The notes beneath the pieces are model-generated. The model worked only from the letters and a program-made list of their open reading frames with translations, ran no database searches and was not told the origin of the DNA. The position numbers were made by a program, and so were the translations under genes. A DNA stretch of 64,000 bases from Halobacteriovoraceae bacterium. Lineage in GTDB: Bacteria; Bdellovibrionota; Bacteriovoracia; Bacteriovoracales; Bacteriovoracaceae. Position 1 is the stretch's first letter; each line of letters begins with the position of its first letter. Below, piece after piece: positions 53,994 to 63,275 of this stretch. The DNA is taken from positions 389,264 to 453,263 of the forward strand of contig JACKAK010000003.1 in assembly GCA_020635115.1 (NCBI GenBank). Reading direction: 5' to 3'.

Positions 53994-54188
53994 CTACTTC
54001 GAAATAAACTTTTTAAGTTCAAATATCCGAGGATCTTCATCAATTACAAACAATGAATAAGGTCTGGCCAGTTCAACTCTTGCGCACTCAATATGTGAGT
54101 GCCCATCTTTGAATAAAACCATATCCTTACAAGGGTATACTCTTTCGTCAGCTTCCATCTTTTGATTACAAATTACACACCTATCCAT
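53994..54188 (-). CDS. Small zinc-ribbon-like protein, 64 aa
   Basis: A 64-aa protein with CVICNQKM near the N-terminus and a second cluster, YPCKD and HSHIECAR, which could bind one or two zinc ions. Very strong ribosome-binding site GGAGGAGAATTT. Convergent with the YtfJ-like gene. Function unknown; a nucleic-acid or protein-binding finger is a guess. Confidence 0.6.
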   Translation of the reverse strand: MDRCVICNQKMEADERVYPCKDMVLFKDGHSHIECARVELARPYSLFVIDEDPRIFELKKFISK

Positions 54189-54293
54189 AAATTCTCCTCC
54201 GTTCAGAGTTACTTTTAATTTACCGCATTAAAACAAAAAGTAAATAAAATTTAACCTTAATTAAACTTGACAAAATATTTATGATCATGTTTT

Positions 54294-55955
54294 TCAAAAA
54301 TGGAGCGCAAAGCCCAGTCGGAATACCTGTCCAGAGATATCTCCATTACTGCTCGTGTTGTTCGGAACTTGACCTGACGCGTTTTTTAATTGAGTAAGAC
54401 TACTTTGATGATATAGCAAACTATAACCAACTCTAAACTGCGCCGCGGCGTCATAGTTATAAGAAAGCCAACTTGTGAGTGCAAAACCATTTGAAGTGAC
54501 ATGTTTAGTTTGGTCAGGGGTGGTAAGAGCACTCATATGAATAAAATCATCATATTTACCAATGAGAAATAATCTATTTGTAAGAGTATATCTTACTCCC
54601 AATGTAAAAGTAGGCCCCACTGTCACATGTGAGCGAATATAAACTGTATCATCACTATTATCACTAGTATTGTTATTATCAACCTCTAAATAGAGTGCTT
54701 TTCTTATAAACCCGCCTAACATAGCAAAATACAACCAATCATTTTTCTTCCAGTCTCTATAGAGATGGGCCTGCATATGAAAATTTCTGGAAACTAAATC
54801 ATCAATTAGATAAGTTGTAAGTTCACTATAAGTCCCAATTGAATAACTACTTAACCCTAATCTATAATTTAATCCAAAAGTAAATCGTTGTGCCGAGAGG
54901 TTTCTTGAAATCTTTGATTCATAGTAGTTTTCAGTACCTTGGTATGTAAATCTTGGAAGCTCTAAACTCACAAAAGCGCTCAAAGGTCCTCTTCTACTTA
55001 ATTTTGTCATATAATCTTCTTCAAGCTTGGCCATACGAGATTCTTCTAAAGGTCTATACTTTTCAATAAGTTTAACCCCTCCTCCATCCCATTCAAATTC
55101 GACAAAACTAGTTTCTGAATCTAACCGCCCTTTTGCGTGAGTTTGAACTGCCACTCTATAGATTGCTTTTTTTAAAGATTTTGCCGGAAAGTAGATATTT
55201 GTCCCTTCTACTGGACTATTTTGATTTATAAGGGGCCATCGAAGTTTATCTTGCCTATAAACTTTGACCGAATAAAATTGTGCATCTGGAATTTTTTTCC
55301 AAAAAACTCTTAGTTTAGTATTTTCATAACGAACGATTACATCAGGTGCCTGTAATGGAAGACCTTCTAGATAAAATTTATAATATTCAATCACTGGAGG
55401 AATTTTGTCGTCTTTAGACGCTAGAGGAGTTAACCTCCATTTATAATTTTTTTGTGTAGGTAGGTTTATTTTTACTTTGGAACCTTTTACAAAATCTTGA
55501 TGTATTGAAAGATCTTTATCATCAAAAACTTCAATATAATAAAAAGCAGCCCCATCTACTGGATTCCACTGAAAAGTAACAAGTTCTGAATCTTCAAAAC
55601 TTGATTTCACTCTTTCTTCTGATACGGGACGTATAACCATTGGACTTGGAAAATTCACATCAAATGGTACGTAATCACTCCATGGGCCAGGAACACCTCT
55701 ATAGTCGAGTGATCGGATCTTAAATTGATACGAACCAACTGGAAACCTATCACTCCATCTAGAGTTCACAGATTTGTAAACATCTACTAAATTTTTCGTA
55801 CCTTTAAATATTTTTACAACTTCTACCTCATAGGAGAATGCCTCATTAACGGGTTCCCATTCCAATTCAATCTGATAAAATTCTGAACAAAGTGAAGAAT
55901 TTATCGCTAATAGGATTAAAAGAATTATATTTTTTAAGTGTAAATTGGCCATCAT
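54294..55955 (-). CDS. Exported protein with beta-sandwich repeats and C-terminal outer-membrane barrel
   Basis: About 553 aa with signal peptide (LKNIILLILLAINSSLCS). The N-terminal half holds three or so fibronectin-III-like beta-sandwich domains: IELEWEPVNEAFSYEVEVVK, VTFQWNPVDGAAFYYIEVFD and LRVFWKKIPDAQFYSVKVY. The C-terminal 210 residues alternate as beta-strands and end in RLGFALHF, indicating a barrel. Start is uncertain: none of the in-frame Met codons between 55952 and 56024 has a good ribosome-binding site, and I chose the one giving a clean signal peptide. Divergent from the FecR gene whose repeats resemble its own. Confidence 0.65.
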   Translation of the reverse strand: MMANLHLKNIILLILLAINSSLCSEFYQIELEWEPVNEAFSYEVEVVKIFKGTKNLVDVYKSVNSRWSDRFPVGSYQFKIRSLDYRGVPGPWSDYVPFDVNFPSPMVIRPVSEERVKSSFEDSELVTFQWNPVDGAAFYYIEVFDDKDLSIHQDFVKGSKVKINLPTQKNYKWRLTPLASKDDKIPPVIEYYKFYLEGLPLQAPDVIVRYENTKLRVFWKKIPDAQFYSVKVYRQDKLRWPLINQNSPVEGTNIYFPAKSLKKAIYRVAVQTHAKGRLDSETSFVEFEWDGGGVKLIEKYRPLEESRMAKLEEDYMTKLSRRGPLSAFVSLELPRFTYQGTENYYESKISRNLSAQRFTFGLNYRLGLSSYSIGTYSELTTYLIDDLVSRNFHMQAHLYRDWKKNDWLYFAMLGGFIRKALYLEVDNNNTSDNSDDTVYIRSHVTVGPTFTLGVRYTLTNRLFLIGKYDDFIHMSALTTPDQTKHVTSNGFALTSWLSYNYDAAAQFRVGYSLLYHQSSLTQLKNASGQVPNNTSSNGDISGQVFRLGFALHF

Positions 55956-56054
55956 AAACATTATATCAAGATTTATTTTTTCCATACCTGAGAAATTTGT
56001 TCCCTTCCTAATGGAATTTAACATGAACTTTAATTTATTTGCTAGAATTATGGC

Positions 56055-58169
56055 ATGGATTTTATTTTTAAAAACAAGAAGTTAAAAAGAGTTCTATTCG
56101 CATTTGTCATTTCAAGTATTGGAGTTGGTTTGTCTTTTCTCTTTAGGCCACAACGTCCTCAAAGTGAATATGCTCAAAAAAAAGAACTCACCGCTATTAT
56201 TTTGGCAGCAAATAATGAAGTCAAAAAGAAATTTCAGCAAGAAATTATCTGGGAAGATGCGCCTACAGGGGCTCCTTTATACAAGGGAGAAATAATCAAA
56301 ACAGGAGAAAGTTCAACAACTTTAATCAGATTTTTAAAATCAGGAACTAAGATCGAATTAGAACCTAACACAGTCGTTGTTCTTGATGATTTAAATAATG
56401 AGGCCACAATTGATGTGATTGGAGGCTCATTACTTATTAAAGGACAATCTAAAAATGCACGCATGAAAATCAAATCTGGAAAAAAAATACTAGATATTGA
56501 AGATGCCGAGATGTCTGTATCTGTGGAAAAAAGTGGAAAAATGGGAGTTGAAATATATAAGGGGGCAGCAACGGCGATCATTAATGGACGTTCAATAGAA
56601 CTTACGCGGCAAACATCAGGAGAAATTGACGATAAAAAGTTCACTGAAGACGAACTTTTTTTTCGAGATGTTAGACCTACATATGATGAAACTGTTTATA
56701 TCAGCTCTTCAAAAGAACAAGACCTTATCAATATAACTTGGGCCAAACTTGTTCCTGGATATAAAATTGTACTAGAACGAGGTATACAACGAAATCAATT
56801 AGAAATCGTTCGTGATTTTATTGTAGATGGGACGACAGGTCTTCTTACAATCCCTTTTTCAATTGGAACATTTTATTGGAGATTAAAAGCAATACCTGAA
56901 AGTGATAAAAATAAAGTTTACTATTCAAAAACTTCAAAGATTATGGTTCGTTTAAAATCACGCCCCATTCTTGTTTCACCCTACAATGATGAACAAGTTT
57001 ACTTAAAAGATAGGACACAAGCCATTAATTTTTTGTGGAACACTCCTGTAAAATTGGAACAACAGATTCTGGAAATAGCAAAAGATGAGTTATTCAAAAA
57101 TAAAATTCATCAAAAGTTTTTAGAAAATACCAATAATTATCAAGTAAATATTATTGAGAAAGAGGGTAATTACTTTTGGAGAGTAAAAGGAGTATTAGAA
57201 AAATCTTCTTCTACAATAAGTTCAAATGTTGGACACTTTTCAGTTTTTTATGGAGAAATTGAAGTTCCTCCAACTTTAATTGCTCCAGAGCATGATCAGG
57301 TCTATCAATTAGGAGATAACTCTGCATATAATGTTGATTTAAAATGGAAACAACTTACTAACGTGAAAAATTATAAAGTTACTTTTAGAGGTCTTGGAGA
57401 AAAAAGTGATCTCCAGGTTACTAAGGAAGTAAAGAAAAATAACTTTTATATAAAAGGTTTGGTTCCTGGTGAGTATGAGTGGTTTGTTGTAGGTGTACTC
57501 AATTCAGGTAAACAAACTCCAAATTCACAAAACCGAAGATTTTCAATTGTATCTGCTAAAAACATACCTTGGACGGATTTCAAAAAAATCTATGAGTATT
57601 CAGATGAAAAACCAACTGTATCTCTCCAATGGGCAAAAATCAAAGATGTGAAATGGGAAATTGTCATGTCTCAAGATCCTTCACTTAAACTCTCAAATAT
57701 CATTCGCCCTTATGAAAATAAGTGGAGCTTTATTCCTGCAAGTGATGGAGAATATTTTGTGAAGATTCTGGCCTATACTATGGATGAAATTCTTGTGGGA
57801 AAAAGCAAGACGGAAAAATTTAAAGTTTTTAAAAGACCACTTTTACCAGCTCCAGAATTCTTGGCAGAAATTCCCTCTCCAATCATTTCAGATAAAAGAG
57901 GAATTGTGAAAGTTGGAGTATATCCAGTGGAGAAGTCACAGGCCTATCTTTTAGAATTTTCTAATGATAAAGGGCGCATGGTAAGACAACAAGTCTCAGA
58001 AAAACCAATCATTAAAGTTGAGTCCTTAATGCCAGGTACATATTTTGTTACTGTTCAAGCTATAGATAAAATAGGAAGAAGTGGACTAAAAAGTCAAAAA
58101 AGACAACTCATCGTCCCTGAAGGAAGTTCGATTCGTCCTCCAGTTATCAAAAAGATTAAAATTAAATAA
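56055..58169 (+). CDS. FecR-domain protein with beta-sandwich repeats
   Basis: A 704-aa envelope protein anchored by an N-terminal helix (VLFAFVISSIGVGLSFLF). Residues about 75-170 form a FecR domain (GAPLYKGEIIKTGESSTTLIRF, TKIELEPNTVVVLD). Five or so fibronectin-III-like domains follow, each with a W-x-x-[VL] core: INITWAKLVPGYKIVLERG, NFLWNTPVKLEQQILEIA, DLKWKQLTNVKNYKVTF. Resembles FecR proteins found beside cyclases and barrels; it may link an outer-membrane partner to inner-membrane signalling. Divergent from the barrel gene. Confidence 0.7.
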   Translation: MDFIFKNKKLKRVLFAFVISSIGVGLSFLFRPQRPQSEYAQKKELTAIILAANNEVKKKFQQEIIWEDAPTGAPLYKGEIIKTGESSTTLIRFLKSGTKIELEPNTVVVLDDLNNEATIDVIGGSLLIKGQSKNARMKIKSGKKILDIEDAEMSVSVEKSGKMGVEIYKGAATAIINGRSIELTRQTSGEIDDKKFTEDELFFRDVRPTYDETVYISSSKEQDLINITWAKLVPGYKIVLERGIQRNQLEIVRDFIVDGTTGLLTIPFSIGTFYWRLKAIPESDKNKVYYSKTSKIMVRLKSRPILVSPYNDEQVYLKDRTQAINFLWNTPVKLEQQILEIAKDELFKNKIHQKFLENTNNYQVNIIEKEGNYFWRVKGVLEKSSSTISSNVGHFSVFYGEIEVPPTLIAPEHDQVYQLGDNSAYNVDLKWKQLTNVKNYKVTFRGLGEKSDLQVTKEVKKNNFYIKGLVPGEYEWFVVGVLNSGKQTPNSQNRRFSIVSAKNIPWTDFKKIYEYSDEKPTVSLQWAKIKDVKWEIVMSQDPSLKLSNIIRPYENKWSFIPASDGEYFVKILAYTMDEILVGKSKTEKFKVFKRPLLPAPEFLAEIPSPIISDKRGIVKVGVYPVEKSQAYLLEFSNDKGRMVRQQVSEKPIIKVESLMPGTYFVTVQAIDKIGRSGLKSQKRQLIVPEGSSIRPPVIKKIKIK

Positions 58170-58173
58170 TATC

Positions 58174-59241
58174 CTATTTTGAAAGTTCTTCAATTGCGCG
58201 AATTATTTTTTTAAAATTTGCTCCCATATACTCTTCTCCATTTAATTTCAAAAACTCATCTAATGACCATTCTTTGTTATTAATGATATATGTCGCCAAA
58301 TCATGTGAAATGATAAAGAGAGCTGAAAAAGGATTTATTCTGGAGTGATGAATTCCTTTCGGAAAACCAGAACCATCTGGACGTTCATGATGTTGCCTAA
58401 TCAAAGTTAAAACATCTTGAGATAAATCCTGAAATTTTTCAAGTAGACTGGCCACAACAAAAGGATGCTCTCGAACGGCCTGAATTTCTTCGTTTGAATT
58501 TGCTTTTTTCATTAACTCTAGCTGGTCACTCGATTGAATTCTAGCAAGGTCTGGTCTACTATCTATTGCATAATCATGTAAATAGGCCGCAATGACAAAC
58601 TTTTCTAGTGCTGATTTTGTATTCCAATCTAATTTTTTTGAAATCGCAGTTGAAATATTAATAATTAATCCCACATGCGAAGGAATATATTTATCAGCGT
58701 TTCTTTCAATTTTTATAGTTTTCAGCATTTTCTTTAATTCTGGATTCTTCGAGATCCTTTTTAATATATCATCAACCATGACGTTCAACTCAGGTTGAGT
58801 AAATGGTAGACTCGTGTTAACAAGAGGCACTTCATCATTAGATTCATAGTTTTCAATAACTTCTTCAACTGGAGTTATTGCCAATGAGATTATAGACTTA
58901 AATGTCTTTTCGTCATAAGGCTTCTTTAAAATACCTGCAAATCTTTTTGTGTATTTTTTAATAAAATTTTCATTTACATGCCCACTTGATATTACAATTG
59001 GAGCTAAATAATTAGGATTATCCTGATTTTCAATAAGAAATTTTAAAATCTGAGCACCATTTTCATTACTTCCTAAACTAATATCTAATACAATACAATC
59101 GTAGGAATTTTCTTTAATTTTTTCGATACCATCAGATACATTTACTGCACTATCAATAATTTCGAAAAAATCTTGAGCATAAATACTTAATACTTCTATT
59201 ATATCCTTTTCATCTTCTACTATTAAAACTCGCGATTGCAT
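58174..59241 (-). CDS. Response regulator with HD (HD-GYP-like) output domain
   Basis: A 355-aa cytoplasmic regulator. Receiver at about 3-120: VEDEKD acidic pocket, Asp in CIVLDISLG (about 52), Lys in ILKKPYDE. The output domain has YLHDYAID (HD pair, about 220), a following REHPFVVA, and HHERPDGSGFPKG, where canonical HD-GYP proteins have GYP and this has GFP. c-di-GMP phosphodiesterase activity is possible but unproven. It lies 12 bases after the cyclase gene, in the same operon. AAGGAATCAAAAT precedes the ATG. Confidence 0.82.
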   Translation of the reverse strand: MQSRVLIVEDEKDIIEVLSIYAQDFFEIIDSAVNVSDGIEKIKENSYDCIVLDISLGSNENGAQILKFLIENQDNPNYLAPIVISSGHVNENFIKKYTKRFAGILKKPYDEKTFKSIISLAITPVEEVIENYESNDEVPLVNTSLPFTQPELNVMVDDILKRISKNPELKKMLKTIKIERNADKYIPSHVGLIINISTAISKKLDWNTKSALEKFVIAAYLHDYAIDSRPDLARIQSSDQLELMKKANSNEEIQAVREHPFVVASLLEKFQDLSQDVLTLIRQHHERPDGSGFPKGIHHSRINPFSALFIISHDLATYIINNKEWSLDEFLKLNGEEYMGANFKKIIRAIEELSK

Positions 59242-59253
59242 ATTTTGATTCCT

Positions 59254-61086
59254 TTATGCACCCAATTTGACTTTATCAGTTTGTGAGGACTGATAAGAAG
59301 AGTACTTCGTTTCAACTTTTTGCGGATTTCTATTTTGATCATAATAACCAAGAACCTTATATGTTTTAAGGGCTTCCTTTTTTCCTTTTACTGAGGTATC
59401 ACCAACTTTTTCAAAAATAAAATTCTTTTCAGTCTTTTGAAATATTCTCTCACTCACTAAAAAATCTGTTCCGTGTGCTTTCGTACTCGATTCAATTCTA
59501 GAAGCAGTATTAACGACGTCTCCTATAACAGTATACTCCATTCTTTCATTTGATCCTATCGTTCCAGAAACAACTTCTCCATAGTGAAGTCCCATACCCA
59601 TAATGATTGGATTCCTTTTTGTAGATATTCTTAAATGATTAAATTTTGCTAATTCAATTCTCATTTTCAAACAAGCACTTACTGCATTTTGACAATCAGC
59701 TTCGTGCGACTTTGGCACTCCCCAAACTGCCATTATTGCATCTCCAACGAATTTATCTACAACTCCTCCATATTCGTTAATAATTCCAACCATAATCTCA
59801 AAATAAGCATTCAGCATATTCACGACTTCTTCTGGAGAATTATTTTCACTGTAATCCGTAAAACCTCGAATATCTGAAAAAAATATCACTACTTCTTTTT
59901 TCTCACCTTCCCTATTTAATGGGTTACTCAGAATTTCTTCCGCTACACTAGATCCATGAAACTTACTGAACATGTTTTTTATTTTATCTCTTTCTTTTAA
60001 TCCCTCAAGCATTAAATCAAATGACTTAGCAAGCTCACCAATTTCATCATTGGCAGAAACAACATTTTCAACTTCAATATCAAAATTTCCTGCAGCAATT
60101 TTTTTTGTAATCTCTACAAGCTTTTCTATAGGCCTAGTCAAACCCGTTGAAAAAATAAAAATGACAAAAAAACTCACAGATAAAATTATTCCTAAAGTAA
60201 AAAAAGTATAGGATTTCACAAACTGCGCAGGGGCCTTGATTAGATTTTTAGGAGTCAATGTAAAAAGAACGAGATCACTTAGTCCCTTAGCATGAGTAGA
60301 AATGTATTCTTTTGAATCACTCATTGTGACATATTTTTGCTTGATCTTAATTTTTGCTTCACTGGCCTCTTGATATAGTTTTGTATAGGGAAATTTTGCA
60401 TTTTTTACAACATTTTCCTCGTTTTTATCTCCAATAACCCTTCCATTCCCATCAACCAGAAACATTTGTATTGGACCTTCAATTTTAAATGCTTTCTTCA
60501 ACTGACCCATATAGATTATTGCCGTCACAATATGCCTATAATTGCCCGTTTTTTTTTCTTTCAAAATTGGAAAATCTATTCTTAACAATGGAGCTTTTTT
60601 CACTTCATTTGAAGCATTAATAATTGAAACTTTTCCAGTTAAAGTATCTACATCCTTAACATTATTTCTAAAAAGTACATCATTTATATCCTCAAGCTCA
60701 AGACCATTATCTTTTGCAAGACGATGATTAAATTTATCTTTCAATGACTCAAAGCTCCCAAATTTATGTTCTTTTACAACTAAATAAAGAAGATCTTTTT
60801 CAAAATCAAATGAATCAGTTGCAGGTAACTCTTCATTCACACTTTGATCTTCTCTAATTGATTCAATGGCAAAAAGTCTCATTTTATCAATGTGATTGTT
60901 TATAATTCCTTCCACCTGATCAAGCTTTGAAGTTGTTAAACTTAGGCTATTAAACTCTTCCCTCTGCGAAGACATTTCTTCATAAAAAGTTGAACTTTGC
61001 CAAGCTGTGACACCTCCAATTACTCCCAAAAGAATAAAAGAAAGTATTGTAATTTTTGCAAAAATTGGCAGGCGTAAACCTCTCAT
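59254..61086 (-). CDS. Membrane adenylate/guanylate cyclase with periplasmic sensor and HAMP
   Basis: A 610-aa class III nucleotide cyclase. TM1 about 10-28, a periplasmic Cache-like sensor about 30-285 (MFLVDGNGRVIGD), TM2 about 290-312, HAMP about 313-365 (PIEKLVEITKKIAAGNF, DEIGELAKSFD), then the catalytic domain about 395-575. Metal-binding Asp residues are in FFSDIRGFT and DKFVGDAIMAVWG; the C-terminal subsite has YTVIGDVVNTASRIE. Substrate (ATP or GTP) is not decided. Operon with the receiver-HD gene downstream. GGAGTCCT precedes the ATG. Confidence 0.92.
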   Translation of the reverse strand: MRGLRLPIFAKITILSFILLGVIGGVTAWQSSTFYEEMSSQREEFNSLSLTTSKLDQVEGIINNHIDKMRLFAIESIREDQSVNEELPATDSFDFEKDLLYLVVKEHKFGSFESLKDKFNHRLAKDNGLELEDINDVLFRNNVKDVDTLTGKVSIINASNEVKKAPLLRIDFPILKEKKTGNYRHIVTAIIYMGQLKKAFKIEGPIQMFLVDGNGRVIGDKNEENVVKNAKFPYTKLYQEASEAKIKIKQKYVTMSDSKEYISTHAKGLSDLVLFTLTPKNLIKAPAQFVKSYTFFTLGIILSVSFFVIFIFSTGLTRPIEKLVEITKKIAAGNFDIEVENVVSANDEIGELAKSFDLMLEGLKERDKIKNMFSKFHGSSVAEEILSNPLNREGEKKEVVIFFSDIRGFTDYSENNSPEEVVNMLNAYFEIMVGIINEYGGVVDKFVGDAIMAVWGVPKSHEADCQNAVSACLKMRIELAKFNHLRISTKRNPIIMGMGLHYGEVVSGTIGSNERMEYTVIGDVVNTASRIESSTKAHGTDFLVSERIFQKTEKNFIFEKVGDTSVKGKKEALKTYKVLGYYDQNRNPQKVETKYSSYQSSQTDKVKLGA

Positions 61087-61182
61087 AGGACTCCAAAATA
61101 ACGCAACAATTCAAAACTTATTCGGTTTTACTCAAAATGTTTAAAATTAAACAGCATCTAAAGATTAAAACTGATCATTTTT

Positions 61183-61190
61183 TCCGATAA
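61183..61190 (+). promoter_or_regulatory. Sigma-28-like -10 box upstream of the transketolase gene
   Basis: TCCGATAA, one mismatch to GCCGATAA, but the nearest TAAA sequences are 13 and 20 bases upstream instead of 15. If used, transcription would start around 61196, consistent with translation beginning at 61282 and not at 61201. Weak evidence. Confidence 0.25.
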
Positions 61191-61281
61191 ATCTACAAGT
61201 ATGCAAAGATTAGGTTTGCGAGTTAAAAAAGCAAATAGTAAACTGCCAGCAAAAATTTCCTGTCCCAAATCGGAGTCAAAT

Positions 61282-63267
61282 ATGAAGGTATTACCTATCA
61301 AAAACCGTCTTGCAAAAACACCATTAAACAAACCTTTTTGTTCAACTACTGTCCAAAACAACAAAGGCCAGGACATCGAACTTGCCGATCCTAATTTTAC
61401 AAGAGGCCTCGTTCTACTCATGAACCAATATGCAGTAAAAGGTGGGGCCGCTGCTCATTGGGGTGGGCCAGCTGCACTTGCTGAAATAATGAGTGCGACC
61501 CATTCTCTTATGTTTTCAATATCAAAACAAAACAACAACGAATGGTACCAAAGCTTCAATTTTGTAAACGATGCAGGACATACAGAAAATGGCATTTACG
61601 CACTTAGGGCCAATTGGGGATTTGACGATTTAACACTGGAATCTCTTAAAAAATTTCGTTCAATAGAAAGTAAACTCACAGGACATGGGGAGGCCCATCT
61701 TAACCCTGAAGGAGTTTATATTAGCAATGGGCCTTTAGGTTCCGGCCTTCCACAGGCCCAAGGTTTGGCGATAGCTGATAAAATATTAGGAAATAAACGT
61801 AAAACAATTTGCGTTATTAGTGATGGCGCAGCAATGGAAGGTGAGGCCAAAGAATCTTTTTCGGCCATTCCTGGCCTCTATCAAAAGAAAAAGATCAATC
61901 CCTTCTTAATGATCATTTCAGATAATAATACTAAACTTTCTGGACGAATTTCTGAAGACTCATATTCAATGAAAGAAACATTTGAATCTTTACATTTATT
62001 AGGATGGGATGTTGTTAAGGTTGATGAGGGAAATGATCTTCAAAAAGTTTATCTGGCCATCGAAAAATCACTTGAATCTTTAAACAACTCTAATCGGCCC
62101 ATCTGTTTATGGTGTAAAACAATAAAAGGTTATGGAATCGAAGATACCCAAAAAGCAGCGAGTGGTGGACATGGACATCCTCTGGCCTACGGAGATGATA
62201 AATTAAATGACTACCTTAATGAAATTTTTAAAGGTGAAGTTCCTCCTCCCCTAAAAGAATGGGCCATCGATCTACAACAAAAAACTGAATCCAAAAAACC
62301 CGGGATAAAAAAAGAAAAAGTTCAAATTGGAATAGCAGCTGCACTAAACAAGGCCATTAGTGAAGGTTATCCAGTTTTTTCATTATCATCTGATTTACAA
62401 GGATCAACAGGTCTTAAGGAAATGCATAAACAAAACCCAGACAAATACATTGATCTGGGAGTTTCAGAATCAAATATGATTAACTCATCAATTGGTCTAG
62501 CTAAAGCTGGTCTGATTCCTGTAGTTGACACGTTTGCACAATTTGCAATTACAAAAGGAAATTTACCTACAATTATGAGCTCACTTTCTCAAGGCCCATA
62601 TATTGGTATTTTTAGTCACACAGGTTTTCAAGATGCTGCCGATGGAGCTTCCCATCAGGCCACAACTTATTTTGCAGCAATGAGTTCAATTCCAGATACT
62701 GATGTTTATAATTTGAGTACGTCAGAGGAAGCAGAATTTTTCGTGTACGAAGTGATTAAAAAATACTCAGAATCCGTAGCTAGCGGAGAAACTCCTCCAA
62801 CATCACTATTTTTTCTTGGAAGAGAAAATTTTGTACCTAAATATCAAAATCAGAATTTTGAAATAAATAAGGCCCAAGTACTTACATCTGGTAATCAAGT
62901 AACACTTGTGACAAGTGGCCCTCTCGTACAAAATGCACTTGAGGCCTATGAGTTACTCAAAAATAATCATAATATTGAAATCACAGTTATTAATTCTCCA
63001 CAAATTAATAAACCAGACACAAATACAATAACCCATTGCCTTAAACAAACATCTGGAAAACTCATTACCCTAGAAGACCATCAAATAATTGGTGGACAGG
63101 GTCAAATTCTCGCCCATAAACTTCTATTGGAAGGTGCGACATTTAAACTTAGATCAATGGGGATCAACGGAAATTTTGGCCGTTCTGCCTATAAGGCCCT
63201 TGACCTCTATAAGTTGAATAAACTCTCAACCCAGGATATCATTAATGAGGTGTTAAACTTCAATTAA
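61282..63267 (+). CDS. Transketolase
   Basis: A 661-aa thiamine-diphosphate enzyme of the pentose phosphate pathway that moves two-carbon units. TPP/Mg site: VISDGAAMEGEAKESF (about 178). LGSGLPQAQGLAIADKI and KTIKGYGIED are conserved in the family, and the pyrimidine-domain segment DLGVSESNMINSSIGLAKAG is near 395. The usual SGHPGAPMG is replaced by KGGAAAHWGGP. The ATG at 61282 has GGAG seven bases upstream; the longer frame from 61201 adds an unrelated basic stretch. The gene carries 24 GGCC sites by my count. The FecR gene follows after 8 bases. Confidence 0.9.
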   Translation: MKVLPIKNRLAKTPLNKPFCSTTVQNNKGQDIELADPNFTRGLVLLMNQYAVKGGAAAHWGGPAALAEIMSATHSLMFSISKQNNNEWYQSFNFVNDAGHTENGIYALRANWGFDDLTLESLKKFRSIESKLTGHGEAHLNPEGVYISNGPLGSGLPQAQGLAIADKILGNKRKTICVISDGAAMEGEAKESFSAIPGLYQKKKINPFLMIISDNNTKLSGRISEDSYSMKETFESLHLLGWDVVKVDEGNDLQKVYLAIEKSLESLNNSNRPICLWCKTIKGYGIEDTQKAASGGHGHPLAYGDDKLNDYLNEIFKGEVPPPLKEWAIDLQQKTESKKPGIKKEKVQIGIAAALNKAISEGYPVFSLSSDLQGSTGLKEMHKQNPDKYIDLGVSESNMINSSIGLAKAGLIPVVDTFAQFAITKGNLPTIMSSLSQGPYIGIFSHTGFQDAADGASHQATTYFAAMSSIPDTDVYNLSTSEEAEFFVYEVIKKYSESVASGETPPTSLFFLGRENFVPKYQNQNFEINKAQVLTSGNQVTLVTSGPLVQNALEAYELLKNNHNIEITVINSPQINKPDTNTITHCLKQTSGKLITLEDHQIIGGQGQILAHKLLLEGATFKLRSMGINGNFGRSAYKALDLYKLNKLSTQDIINEVLNFN

Positions 63268-63275
63268 GGATTCTT

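Noticed and set aside
61201..61281. N-terminal 27-residue extension of transketolase
   Set aside because: Basic, unlike transketolase, and no ribosome-binding site; the ATG at 61282 has GGAG.
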